DNA of 64,000 nucleotides from Paragordius varius (Eukaryota > Nematomorpha): assembly GCA_964247055.1 (NCBI GenBank), contig OZ176050.1:7688001-7752000 (forward strand). The letters run 5' to 3'. The translations under genes and the position numbers were made by a program. The notes beneath the pieces were generated by a model that was given only the letters and a program-made list of their open reading frames with translations, was not told the DNA's origin and did no database searches. Positions 25,725 through 37,302 of the stretch are shown here, piece after piece (positions within the stretch are counted from its first letter, which is position 1; every line of letters begins with the position of its first letter).

Positions 25725-27274
25725 TATTTTTATTAATTAGCAAGAAAAACCTGTGGATAATATTCTGTGTATTACTATTAAATTTTAATCGAAATATATA
25801 TCTCATCTTATGCAAATAATTTTCTTCCGCATTAATTTTTAAAACGAATTCTGTTATAATTTGTGTGCGCAGAATGCAACAAGCATATTATTGGAACTGT
25901 GTTATGCGAGACTCGCCTTTAAAGCTTCTGTGAGATAATCTTTTTCTAAAACAATATACCAGAATACGTGACAAACTATTTAAAATCAATACCCAAATAT
26001 TTAATTAAAAAGGCGCGGAGCGTAACGGTTTGTTTTGGAATTAACCTCTGAGCTAAGCGTCATCTTTTTTGTAAGGGTTTTTTTAAACGCAGGGAAATTT
26101 TTTTAATGAAGCAATTTTTGAAATTAGCTCCAGAATCCATTAATGTCGTAGAAAGTAGTACAGCTTTTTTTTGAATATTTTATCATTTATCCCATCAAAA
26201 ATTAATTTTTCGCAATACAAGAATATCATTTGAAACTTTGGAAGACTTAAACGGTTGCCACAAATAATATGTTTGCTTAAAGTGTAACGGGATTTTTTTT
26301 AAATTTAACCCCTGGTATTAAATTTTTTGAAATGTTTTTATCAAAAATACTAATTCATCAAATTAAAATATAGATTATATTTTGATTTACACACGCATTT
26401 ATATATATGGAACGAATTTGTGTCAAATATTTTCTAATATTTATTCATTAATACAATTAAAAAAACATCCATTGTGCTATCATTAGCGCTATCAAATAAT
26501 ATTTTAAAATACAATCTTTACCATATTATTTCATTTCATGGATATAGGTAAAGTAGATAATTCCTTAGGTCGAATTCAACCCCTTGGCAATTAAAATGAC
26601 TAATTCCCTCCACTTGTCTCTTTTCCTGTTATTAATTTACTTATACATATACCAGATTCTTTCTTTACAGTGGCCATCCATCTTAACATTGTTTCTCGTT
26701 TTTCCTTCAAATATGCACTATTTTTTATCTTTTAATATATATCAATCTTTAATTGGTTGTTGAATTTCATTCGGAACCATTTGTACACATCGACAGCATT
26801 GACTACCATTATCAGCCAAACCAAATATTTAAATTTTTCTCCAAAAAATAGCTTTTTTTACCTAGTCCATTTTTTTCTTGAACGACATTTTGCCCGTTTT
26901 GTTTCCGTAGTGCGTAATAATTATTTACTCCTGTATGCTTTCATAATATTTGCAAACAAGACCATTTTATTTCTATTTATTTTGTTCATTATCTCTGCAG
27001 ATTAAACTGCTTCAAGACCTATTTTTACAGTAAAAATAATAGTTGCACAGATAAAATGAATAAAGGCATTTTTTTTAATATAAATCATTGTTTTAAACTG
27101 CATGGTATAAAATAGAGATGAATCAATTGTTAATTGGAATCGAATAGTTTATATATGGGAAAAAAATATTTGTCCTTTAGTATTTGCGTTTTATCTTCAA
27201 TTTTTACTGTAATAACCTTCTTCATTACCATTCTTAAAACGAATTTTAATCTTTGGTATAGTTATGTTTCGTTA
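25725..27274. other. Intergenic, no gene recognised
   Basis: Short ORFs at 26757 and 27134 are Phe/Ile/Leu-rich translations of AT-rich DNA. No domain, RNA gene or bounded repeat was recognised. Confidence 0.45.
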
Positions 27275-27282
27275 CCATATGT

Positions 27283-30011
27283 CAGGGGTGCCACACTTTT
27301 TTTGTCGCGAGCTTTTTTTGGCTTTTTTGTTAAAAAAAGAATTCGCGGTCACCCAGAAATATTTATCAAAAAAACTCAATCAACACTTTAAATGATGTAT
27401 ATACCTGCTTTACAGATTAGAGTGACTTGTTTAAACCATTTTAAAATTGTAATTTTTTTATCTATCAACCAAATACAAAAATAATTTTAATTAAAAGACA
27501 ACGGGTTATTAACTACCTTAATTTTTTAACCAACATAAAACACTTCAAAATATTTATTTATTAAATTTCTATTATATGAAATTTTACAATATAAAAATTT
27601 AAACAATGCATTTGAAATTACAGGGGAGAATACATTATGATACAAAAAATAAAAGAAATAAAAAATAGCATTCCAATTTAAACCATAATTTGAACATAAA
27701 TAAGAGTACATTAAAATTGTATCAGTTTTAATTCTATCCACATATTTTTTAGTAAATCGGCTTTTTCCTAAGCGAAAATACAACTCGATAAACATCCATA
27801 TTTAATAAAGAAAAAAATATTTAAAACGCCCGACTGCGAAAAAATTCAGAAAGTTTATCTAAATTAGGTTCAAATGAAGTCAAAGCAATTCTCAAACATG
27901 ATTCTAAATGTTTATTAGTTAATTGTGACCTCTGTTTAGTTTTGATAGCATTCATAATTGAAAAAGCCGATTCACATAAATATGTGGATCCAAAAAAAGA
28001 ATTGAATAATGCAGCGGTTTTCCAAATATGGGGGTATTTATCTTTATTTATAAATTTATATATATCTGATCCTAATGATTTTAGATGGATATCGCATTTA
28101 ACATTTATTAATTCCTCTTCCAACTCTGCTAAATTTGGTACACCAAGAAAGTGGCTGAGTTTTTGAGCAATATATTCAACATTATTATTATTATTAAATG
28201 TGCATGATAAAAAAATAGCGATGTCTTCAAGTTTATTTATAGATGAAAATCGTTTTTCAAAATCATTAATAAGCAGACCAATATCATCTGCATATTTTTC
28301 AAAAGAGAGATTCTCTATTTTTTCAGACACCGCTGCCAGATTAAAAAAATGTTTTAAATCTCGGTTTTTTAATTGTGTTTCTACTACTGTTAGGGTTTCC
28401 TTTAAAGATTTTAAAGCACCCATCATATCCATTATTGTTTTATCTTTTCCTTGTAATTGGATGTTTAATTTATGCAATTTTTCCGTGATATCGCATAAAA
28501 ATGCAAGATCAAGCAGCCAATCTTGATCTTTCAATTCAGGGTATGAAAATTTAGAATTCTCTAAAAAAATTTCTATTTGTGGTAAAAGTTGCCTAAATCT
28601 AATTAAAAATGCGGCACGACCCAACCACCTTACATCAGTATGTAATAAAAGTTCTCCATATTCCACGCCGCACTCATTTAACAAAATTCGAAATTGGCAG
28701 CGGGACAAGCTTTTTGTTCGAATGGCGTTAACAATTTTAAAACAGGGGTTCATTACATGATGGTATTTTAAAACTTTTGAACATAAAACTTGATTATGGA
28801 TTATACAATGGTAATCAATGAACTTGGGAAATGCAGTGTGATTTTTACATAAAGCGATAAAGCCGTTGTTAACGCCAATCATAGCTGGAGCTCCATCAGT
28901 AGTTATAGATGCGAGTTTTACGATGGGAAGTTTCGTATCTGTGATAAATTTATAAAAAGAATCAAAAATATCCTGCCCTCTGGTTCGTTCGTGGAGAGGT
29001 ATTATAGTTAATAATTCCTCCTTTGCAGATAAATCACTAAATATCATACGAATAAAAATGCATAATTGGGCGATTCCAACATAATCGGTGGACTCATCGA
29101 GTTGCAAGGAAAAAAAATACAGTTATTAATATTTTCATGTAAAATTTCATCAAGATTATTACTAATATCTTCAGCTCTGCGCATAACGGTATTTCTCGAT
29201 AAGCTTATGCTTTTAATAGCTGTCATAATATTATTTTTGTTATCAAAATTTTCAAATAAAATATCACAAGCGCTAATAAAGGCTTCTTTAAATATTTCAC
29301 CATCTTGGAATGGCTTATTGTTCCGAATGAGTATTTCCGCTACCTTGAATGAAGCAATCGTAGCATTTTTATAGTCTTTGTTGTATTTAAGTATGCTATT
29401 TTGTGAGGCGGATAATTGTTCTTTTAATTCCTTTACTTTAATGTTGCGTTCTTGAGTTTGTAAGGGGTAGTTTTTGGAGTAATGTGGATGCAGAGATCTA
29501 TAATGTCTTTCAATATTTGACTTTTTGGGCAAAGCAACAGTACTATTGCATATTAGACAGGTGCATGTTTCATTTATCATAATAAAAAAGTATTCATGCT
29601 CCCAATCTTTCTTGTATCTGTACAACTTTTTTTGGCTCATTCTAAAATATAAGAACCTACTTTTGGTTTATCAAATCAAATCTAACTTCACGATTATGCT
29701 TCTGATTTATGAATAAGCTTTGCTCAAAGTTTTGATATATTCAAGGGAAATGACTGATTTTAAGTTTTAATGCAAATGTTCCAAAACATATGAATTATAA
29801 TTAATAAAATAATTTTTTACACCCTTTTCTTAGACGTTTTTTTTTAATTTAAACCGTATTTTTTTGTATTTTAAATTTAAATTCGCTCAGAAGTAGCCAA
29901 CTATCCGAAAAAAATCAATAAAATTTTTTTAAAAAAAATATTTTCAGGCGGTCACTTTTTGAGTTGTCGCGGTCACGAAAGTGACCGCGGTCACCTCGTT
30001 GGCCACCCCTG
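27283..30011 (-). mobile_element. Near-intact hAT transposon (Buster/GTF2IRD2-ZBED5-like)
   Basis: A 2,729-bp element with ends CAGGGGTGCCACAC (left) and, inverted, CAGGGGTGGCCAACGAGG (right). A perfect 8-bp target duplication CCATATGT lies at 27275-27282 and 30012-30019, fitting the nnnTAnnn pattern described for the Buster group of hATs. Subterminal GCGGTCAC motifs occur near both ends, several near the right end, and may be transposase-binding sites. One long gene on the minus strand takes up most of it. Clean ends and a matching duplication imply recent insertion. Confidence 0.93.
27821..29640 (-). CDS. hAT transposase, one frameshift
   Basis: Read from 29640 down to 27821, about 606 residues. 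The N-terminal BED/C2H2-like finger is CTCLICNSTV..NIERHYRSLH. The RNase-H-like core follows: LQLDESTDYVG (first Asp), ASITTDGAPAMIG (second Asp), FIDYHCIIHNQ (C-x2-H), then TDVRWLGR, and after an insertion STYLCESAFSIMN (catalytic Glu) with the hAT C-terminal dimerisation region to the end. This matches the GTF2IRD2/ZBED5/FAM200-like hAT group. The two frames (29640-29044 and 29107-27821) meet at an A8 run, 29110-29117 on the + strand; a single-base slip there would explain the break. It could be a real lesion or a homopolymer sequencing error. No other stop interrupts the frame. Confidence 0.9.
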
Positions 30012-30631
30012 CCATATGTCATGTCTACATCTAATTTTGTTAATAAAATAGAACATGCGTTATTATCTAGGATTTTTTTAAAGATTAACGAATTAATGCT
30101 TTCAATGACTTTCAATTTAAATATTTACAAATTTTATACATGTTACATTTTTGAAAAACACTTTAATTGTTGAATCATATTAATCTAGTTAAATGTTGAG
30201 TGACTGGTTTTAGATCATAGGCGGATTCGATTTAATCCTCTCATATTAAAACTTGCATAATTAATGTACTTCTCGGTACTCTTTATAGTATGGGAAAAAA
30301 CGCAACTTTGCGTGAAGCTATAATCTACTTCATCAAAAACTATTTTCATGTCAGTAAACAAAAAATTACTTTGTTGATTCATTAATTTTATAAATGTCAC
30401 AAAAACCACATCCGGGTTATGTTCCAAAATTTAAAATGGAATCAGCGTGTATCCCTAATTTATGGAGCCGGAACCTTTATTAATTCTTGATATAAATAAT
30501 TTTTATAGTACAATTTTATGTAATATGGTTATATACTTTCATTTTTATTGAATCAGTAAAATAATATTACTATGAACCAAGAAAAATACATCAAAAGATA
30601 TATATTAGCCAAATATCTGAAATATATAGAG

Positions 30632-31867
30632 CATGGGTCGGCAACCTTTTTTGGAGGTGAGCCGTTTCAAAATAGAATTTAGGCGAGCCCTACGCTTGAA
30701 AATATAATTAAATAGTACTCTATTTAAAATAGTATATTAATATAATGGAAAAAATTATTCTTAACATTACATGCATGCTACATAATATTATTAAGTAATT
30801 TTGCGCTCCTATTTTTAATTAAAAACCTAAAAATATGGGTTATCATTTTCTTCATGACTATAATAGTTTGTTCATTTTGTTCATTTATTAAAATTTCAAT
30901 GTGCTTTTTGTTCTTGAATATTTGATGTTTTAAATCTGGTTGTGTTTATACCAGGGGTGTCCAACACGAATGGCTTGAATAGCCACATTTTCGACCTCAA
31001 AAATCCGAAGAGCCACATTTAAATTAATATATATCAAGACTTACGTATCAAATAAATTTATACAAATACTATAAATGCGTTAATTTTCATAAAAATAACA
31101 AAATACTAGTAAAATATTAAAATATTGCTAAATTTGTTGTTAAATTGTACTAATATTTTAAAATTTGATGACACGCATGAACAAATGAACTTATTTTTTT
31201 TAATGTTTCTCCCATTATAAAAATTGAATATCAAATGAGGAGAAATTGATGAATTTTTAAAAGACAACTTAAACTTACCCCCACAATTCCTGCTGATCTG
31301 TGTTTAGCATGCAGTTTTTAAATATATTTTGAATATATTAAAAATATAGGTCTGGGCTACCGAGAAATCTTTTATAATTGAATTAAAATAAAATCCTTCG
31401 TAATAATAAAGATCAATATTAACAGAAGCGCTGCTTGTTTCACCTAGATTTGAACAGATTCCTTAGAAATATTAAATAGCCGCTCAAAAATTAAACTATT
31501 TGCAAAAACACCCCTTGTTTATACTGATACTCTCAACATGTTTTGCAAATGTTAATCCATCCTCGTTCTTTGTTTTGATTTAAAATTCATTATTAAAATT
31601 TATTTGCATAAATAGGTTCTTGAAAAAATGTAAATCATTGATTTCGAAAAATTTTTTAGATTGGTAATTTATTGTCTGGTATAATTGAATAAAATGCAAT
31701 AAATTATTTTCATCAAAATCATGTTTATATACATTTTTAGATTAATCAAACTCTAGTTGTAAATTTTCTGGTGCTTTTACAATATCAAATTTGAATTTAA
31801 TTTGATTTTTTCATTTTCTAAATGCTTTGGTGAGCTAAGTTTGGCTCGAGCCCTATACCGACCCCTG
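30632..31867. mobile_element. Non-autonomous hAT-like element, diverged
   Basis: The left end CATGGGTCGGCAACC and the right end inverted CAGGGGTCGGTATAGGG form the terminal repeats, and both ends carry a nearby GAGCC motif. Flanking octamers are ATATAGAG and ATACAAAA, matching at 5 of 8 positions with only transitions as differences, so a decayed duplication is plausible. No transposase was recognised inside. A second hAT-like end (CAGGGGTGTCCAACACG, about 30955) with GAGCCACATTT blocks lies within, possibly a nested insertion. Confidence 0.55.
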
Positions 31868-32006
31868 ATACAAAATATAGAAGTATATTTATCATTGTCA
31901 TTTTTAACAGATATTATTTAATTTCTAAAATATTATTGTTCCAGCAATTTCAAACTACTTTTCAAATAAAAATAAAATTAAAAAGCTTCCTTCGACAGAA
32001 TAATCA

Positions 32007-33011
32007 TCTATATATTTATAAAAATGGAAAATGCTGGCTTTGTGATCTGTTTCCGGAAAACCGGTAGACCCATTCAAATCCAAATGTCGAAAAAATATAA
32101 TCATTAATGAATGCCCCGACAATAGCTTCGCCCTTTTTGAATTAGGTCGCCAGTTCGGGCCCATCCCTTGTAAAAACGGTTTTTTTTCGAAAAGTCCACA
32201 AAAATCGTGTTTTTGATACAATTTTTTGGAAAACGTGTTGGACCATTCAATTTCAAATATGATTTTCGTTTAGTTATTTTCGATTGCGCCGAACATAGTC
32301 GTCTCGCTTTTTTAATTTAGGCCCTCTTTTTACCCGCTCCCCCCGTAAAATGCCATTTTTTTAAAAAAAGTCCACAAAAATAATTTTTTGAATCTATTTT
32401 TCGCCAAAGGTATGAGACCGTAAAAATTTAATAAGGATTCCACGTATTCCCTGTTAAAAGGCAAAAATTTTAGTCAAGCGTTTCTTTGATGATAGCTGCT
32501 GGGTAAGGAGCTACCCGCGAAAATCTGACCCGTCAGATCAAATTTGCGTGCTTTTAGGGCTAAATTTCAGAAAAACTTATTAGGCCATATGAGTTCAATA
32601 GCTGCTTAAAATATTACCCGTAAAAATTCAAAAATATTAGTTGAGCGGATTTTTTAAATTAGCCGTTAAGTAGGCCCTTTATTACCCTAAAAATGCGCTA
32701 TCATTGAACTATTATGTAGTTTTGAAGCCATTCTTGCATAAACTATTAGGAATGAACGATGATTCCAGGTATAAAGGCAATTTTATCTAACTATTTTTAT
32801 ATTGGCCTCTGGGTAGGGGGCTACCCGCCTACAACTGCGCCATCATATCGATACAGCATGCCTTGGAGCCAAATTTCAGAAAACTTATCAGACTATGTGA
32901 ATCATTTTAAAACTTGGTGCCGCATAATAAAATTGCTTATAAATCAAATATGCCCCCCCAGGAGTCCGAAGGACTTCCTCGGGCTGCGTAGCAGCACGAG
33001 ATTTACGCTAG
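32007..33011 (+). mobile_element. Non-autonomous Helitron
   Basis: A 1,005-bp element starting TCTATATATTTATAAAAATG and ending CTAG, inserted between A (32006) and T (33012). A GC-rich hairpin lies just before the end: CTCGGGCTGC-GTA-GCAGCACGAG region (32978-33000), preceded by the mini-hairpin AGTCC-GAA-GGACT. These are the Helitron signs: 5' TC, 3' hairpin plus CTRR, A/T target, no duplication. The first ~110 bp (through TTTCCGG, CGACAATAGCTTCG) match the start of the minus-strand copy at 58511-61087. The inside contains about three diverged units of the repeat seen there. No Rep/helicase coding. Confidence 0.82.
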
Positions 33012-33389
33012 TTTATATATATAAAATAAAAACCTTTATTTCCATTATAATGTTTGCCTATTTAAATAGCAGATGAGGTCATAATTTTTTACGGATTTTT
33101 CGATAAAAATTTTTAATATTTTAAGAAATCCATATTTTATTCGAAATATGGTATCGGTATCTACACATTTCGCCCATCATTCCAGTATTATATGAATGCT
33201 ATGCCAGATTGCCCTTTACGGTAAACCATTCGTCAAGCCATTTTCCAATTTAGGAAATGCTGCTCCGTAAGCTTTTTATTGAGTCGAAGAGGTAATAGTC
33301 AGATGGCGCCACGGCGAATGAGCAATAATTTTAGATTAAAGCGATTACAGTGTCCCCATAACCTAATGAAATATATATATTCTGATAGA

Positions 33390-34210
33390 AAAATGTATCA
33401 GGATTATAATGATGCTTTTGGTATTGGCCTGTATGAGTGGTTTCAGAAAGTTTTTTAGACTTTGTGGTAAGTGCTCATATCAGAAAATGGCAATTGGGCA
33501 CATTTTTTTAAATAAATTTTTTTAGGTGAAAGCTAGAGGTTTCATTTCAAAAAACTCAAATATGTCATAAACTACAAATAAAATCAAAACAAAATTTTTA
33601 AAAAATTTCCAATTTTTAGATGTGGCCTTCGACAATCCCAAATTTTTTCGCTATTCTAAAATGGTCTAATTTTCTTAAAACGATAAAATGCCGAGATTGA
33701 GCGATATAATTTTGAGTATATGCTGAATTTTGGTATCAAACAAAAATATTTTATAAAAAATGCAAATTTTCAAAAATCTAATTTGAAAAATCTTGTGTCA
33801 TACTTCTATTTTGAGGCACCCTAAAACCAGTTTAAAATCTTTTAAGATATTATAAAAACACTTTTTACATAAGGCTCAACATTTATATAACTTTAGAATT
33901 TTAATTAAAGGTTCGTTTGCTATATTGGTTTTATACCGTTTCCATTCCTCAAAATAGTATGAATGCTCTCCAACAAAATTTTGCTAAAATTAGATTTCAA
34001 AAAAAAGTATGCATTTTTTGAAAATATTTTTAGTTGATTATAAAATTTCGCATATATTTAAATTTTTATTACGGAATCTCGGAATTTTAGCGTATATTTT
34101 AAGAAAACTATCCCCTTTTAGAAGAGCGAAAATTACTTTTAAAGCCACATCTAAAAATTAAAATCTTTAAAAAATATTGTTTTGCTTTTTCTATGTAGTT
34201 TATGATTATT
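33390..34210. repeat. Long imperfect palindrome, copy 2
   Basis: The left half includes CATAAACTACAAATAAAATC, TTTTTAGATGTGGCCTT, CTATTCTAAAATGGTC and CTATTTTGAGGCACC. The right half repeats these inverted: CCTCAAAATAG near 33950, CTTTTAGAAGAGCG near 34120, AGCCACATCTAAAAAT near 34143, GTAGTTTATGATTAT near 34196. The centre is near 33895. The left outer part (GTGGTAAGTGCTCATATCAG) matches 23910-23935 of copy 1. The outer right end is missing and is replaced by a hAT left end at 34219. Confidence 0.6.
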
Positions 34211-34218
34211 ATATACAC

Positions 34219-35720
34219 CAGGGGTACTCAAACCGCGGACCGGCTTTAAAATTGTCCTATGACCATATTGATACTTAAATTATTTTTTTATTGATGAATT
34301 TTTAAAAAACACATAAACAAATTTTCGCTTATTTATATTTATTTATTTTCTTTAGATTTAATTATGATAATTTTTATTATACCCAATTTGAAATGTAGAA
34401 ACATTTCCCTACATTAAAATGATTAATTTTGGCGCATATTGTTTCTGTTTCTCTGTTCTATTTTCTTTTGTATTTTGAAATTATTGCATTCCTTTTTTAT
34501 ATTTAAGGAAGCCTTTTACCCAAACTTGCATATAAATATTCTTTTTACCACCCTGCATCATTTTTTATAACTCATTCCCATAAAATATTTTTCAAATCAA
34601 CATCATTAAATGTCGACCTGTTTTTTTATAGCATAATTTGAATTATATTCCTATTTTTTTGAAAAATTTATATAATATTTAAACATAAACTCAAAGGATG
34701 ACATCTAATGCTAAAAAACGTAAATTATCCGATTCGCTCTTTTAAATGAGAATGGGGAAAAAAAATCTTTGTCGTTTTAAATATGTTAACTGCCTTATAT
34801 GTAAGGACAACATGATTATAAAAAAATACAATATTGAAAAACATCTCAATGTAGGCTCTTCATGAGATTTTGCAACGACAACATAATCAACGAAGAATAT
34901 TTAAATTTTTTACCAATGAATAACACCACAAAAGCAAGTGATTTTCTCGAAATAATTAGTCCTTTTTTTGATAATATTGGTATATCCATGAAAAAATTGG
35001 TTTCGATCTGACAAGATGGCTGTCCCTCTATGATTGGAATAAACAAAAGATTTATTCCTCTTTTGAAAAACAAATATAATATGCAAAATATTTATCCTTT
35101 CACTGCTTTATACATCAGCAAAACTTGGTTTTGCATGTAATATGAATCACCTAATTAAGTAATTAAAACGGTTGTGATTATAGTTAACCACATCCGTGGC
35201 AGAGGATTCAAACGTTGTAAATTTAAAAACCTTTTGAAATATATCCACAGTGAGTGTGAAGATATTTTTTTGTACACCGCTGTGAGATGGCTAAGCTTTA
35301 GCAAAGTAATAAAAAGATTTTTTATTTTAAGACATGAAATTCTATTATTTATAGAAGATAACAAGTTTAACAAGGAAATTTATAGTGACAAATGGTGGGT
35401 TTTATAAGCCTAACTTAGTATTTTAATACAAGTCTTCAAGGGAGTAAAATAATAACCCAATTTTCTATTCAAATTGCTTTTGAAGAAAGATTATATGTAA
35501 ACAAGATATCATAAATAAAAACTCCTATATTTTGCAAGATTTAAAACGATTCCTGAACAAAATATGGAATTTACCCGGGAGATTAATTTAAAAATAGAGA
35601 ATCATTTAACATTTTTACCAAATGAGATGAAATTCACATTTCAAGAATGGGCTTATATAGAGTCTTGATATCAACGATATTGAAGTATTAAATATCTAAA
35701 ACAAAAGCCCAAAATCGGTG
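34219..35720 (+). mobile_element. hAT fragment, relative of the 18.3-kb copy
   Basis: The left end CAGGGGTACTCAAACCGCGG matches the 18333 element, and similarity continues through TCCTATGACCATATYGATAC and GATGACATCTAATGCTAAAA (transposase start near 34698). The longest surviving coding piece is 35174-35407 (+), with IVNHIRGRGFKR..LYTAVRWLSFSK, the hAT segment around TxVRWL. Several frame breaks occur upstream of it. The right terminal repeat was not found, so the 3' end is lost; the right border is approximate. Confidence 0.75.
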
Positions 35721-36644
35721 AGCGAAAGCTTTTTATCTTAAACTAAAATTTTCTAGCAAAATAAATGTGCTATATTGTAATCAGAACTACTTGGAACCAA
35801 AAATATTTTGCAGACCCGTTTTTGTGAACGAAATGGCGGTTGCTTATTTTTTTTACCAATTGTTTTTTTTATACGATATCCTAATATCAAAAATTGATAA
35901 GATAATTTTATATGAAAAATACATTTTGGGATGTTTGTCCCATGGCAGAATTTTATGATAAAACCAAATAAATAATATGTAAAATGATCCTGCTAAAGAT
36001 AGAAAACTACACATAAATGTAATAAGTAATATTTCTTTTTCTATATATGCACCGTGATGTAATGTAATTCATAGAAATTTATGCGACTCTTACTTATTCC
36101 ACATCAAGAATTCTGTAAATTAATGGACCTGATGACTATTTGAGCAAAAACCCGACAAAATTTATTTTGTATAATACACTGGATTATACCTAGAAATAAA
36201 ATATTTTGACAATTAATTTTTTAATTTAGAACCAAAACCATTTACTCCCTAATTAATTTTTGCAATTATAACTAGTCAAAATTTAAATCAGACAAATACA
36301 GCATGATTCCGGTACCAATATATTTAATTTGTATAGCATCAATATAAAATGACCGCCATGTAATTAAAAAGATCTCTTAAAACTTTGACGCTTTCTTTAA
36401 ACATAAAAAAAACTCACGCTAATGCTGTTACAATACGATATTATGCTTAAAAATTAAGATATTATATCTCGCCTTATATATAACTGAGCAAATTTTAAAA
36501 ACACTTTAATTAAACCATGTATGGGATCATTATCATTTATTCAGCTAAATTATTGAAAGACAAATTATAATTTTCACCAAGGAATTTTATATAATCATCT
36601 GTTGACATTATAATATGGTTTCCATATGGTAAATTTCTACATGA
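35721..36644. other. Upstream region of the KCMF1-like gene
   Basis: No coding region was recognised. It presumably holds the promoter and 5'UTR of the gene starting at 36645. Confidence 0.4.
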
Positions 36645-37302
36645 ATGTCGAAGCACCAAGGTATATTTTTGCCTTATTTAAAGGGGTAAGTTGTGATAAC
36701 TGTCAAAAAAATAATTTTTTTGGACGAAGATATAAATGCCTAATATGCAGCAATTATGACTTATGTTCCGAATGTTATGATGGGCAAGCTAGTCGACCAC
36801 GAATTGGTTTGGAAATTTATTAATTATGAAAATAATATATTTAATTTTAATTTGCAGAAGCCCCAAAGTTAAGCCCTGTTTTTTATTCCGAAACTCATGA
36901 TACAAATCATCCTATGCTTTGTATACTGACACCAAATGATTACGGTATTAAACCTCATTTATCAATTTCATACAATATAATACATTTAGATGTTTGTTTT
37001 GGTGGAGAAGCATCTAGGCAGGCAATATCTTATGTTTGTCCATATTGTGGATTGATAGGTTTGACAGAAAGGGAATTAATAAATCATGTTCAAACATCTG
37101 GATCTGATCATGAAAATAAACGCATTGTAAATATCTCATTTCAATTTTCGCCTATTCCATTTTATAACTGTTAATAATTTTATTTTTATAGATATGCCCT
37201 ATATGTGCCGGAAGTTCAAATCGCAATCCTAATAATATAGTAAACGATTTGATTGCCCATTACAATGCGGAACATAACAGTATTTATTATCCTATAAATT
37301 GA
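36645..37302 (+). CDS. KCMF1: KCMF1-like ZZ/C2H2 zinc-finger protein, N-terminal exons
   Basis: Exons 36645-36660, 36684-36791, 36858-36944, 36990-37126, and 37192-37279 if spliced on, or 37192-37302 if it ends at the TGA. The joined start MSKHQGVSCDNC mirrors human MSRHEGVSCDAC (from memory). The ZZ finger has CDNC, CLIC, CSEC and H-x4-H in ETHDTNHPM. Then come LTPNDYDVCFGGEA, a finger CPYC...HVQTSGSDH, and CPIC...HYNAEH, in the order and spacing of KCMF1. KCMF1 is an E3 ubiquitin ligase working with UBR4; that role here is inference. Oddities: the first intron would be only 23 nt, the third 45 nt. The second donor (GTCGAC) is weak. Either a 154-residue protein ending IYYPIN or, by phase, the front of a much longer protein (next entry). 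Confidence 0.8.

Noticed and set aside
28200-29374. Plus-strand ORFs across the hAT element
   Set aside because: They are shadows of the transposase frame on the minus strand.
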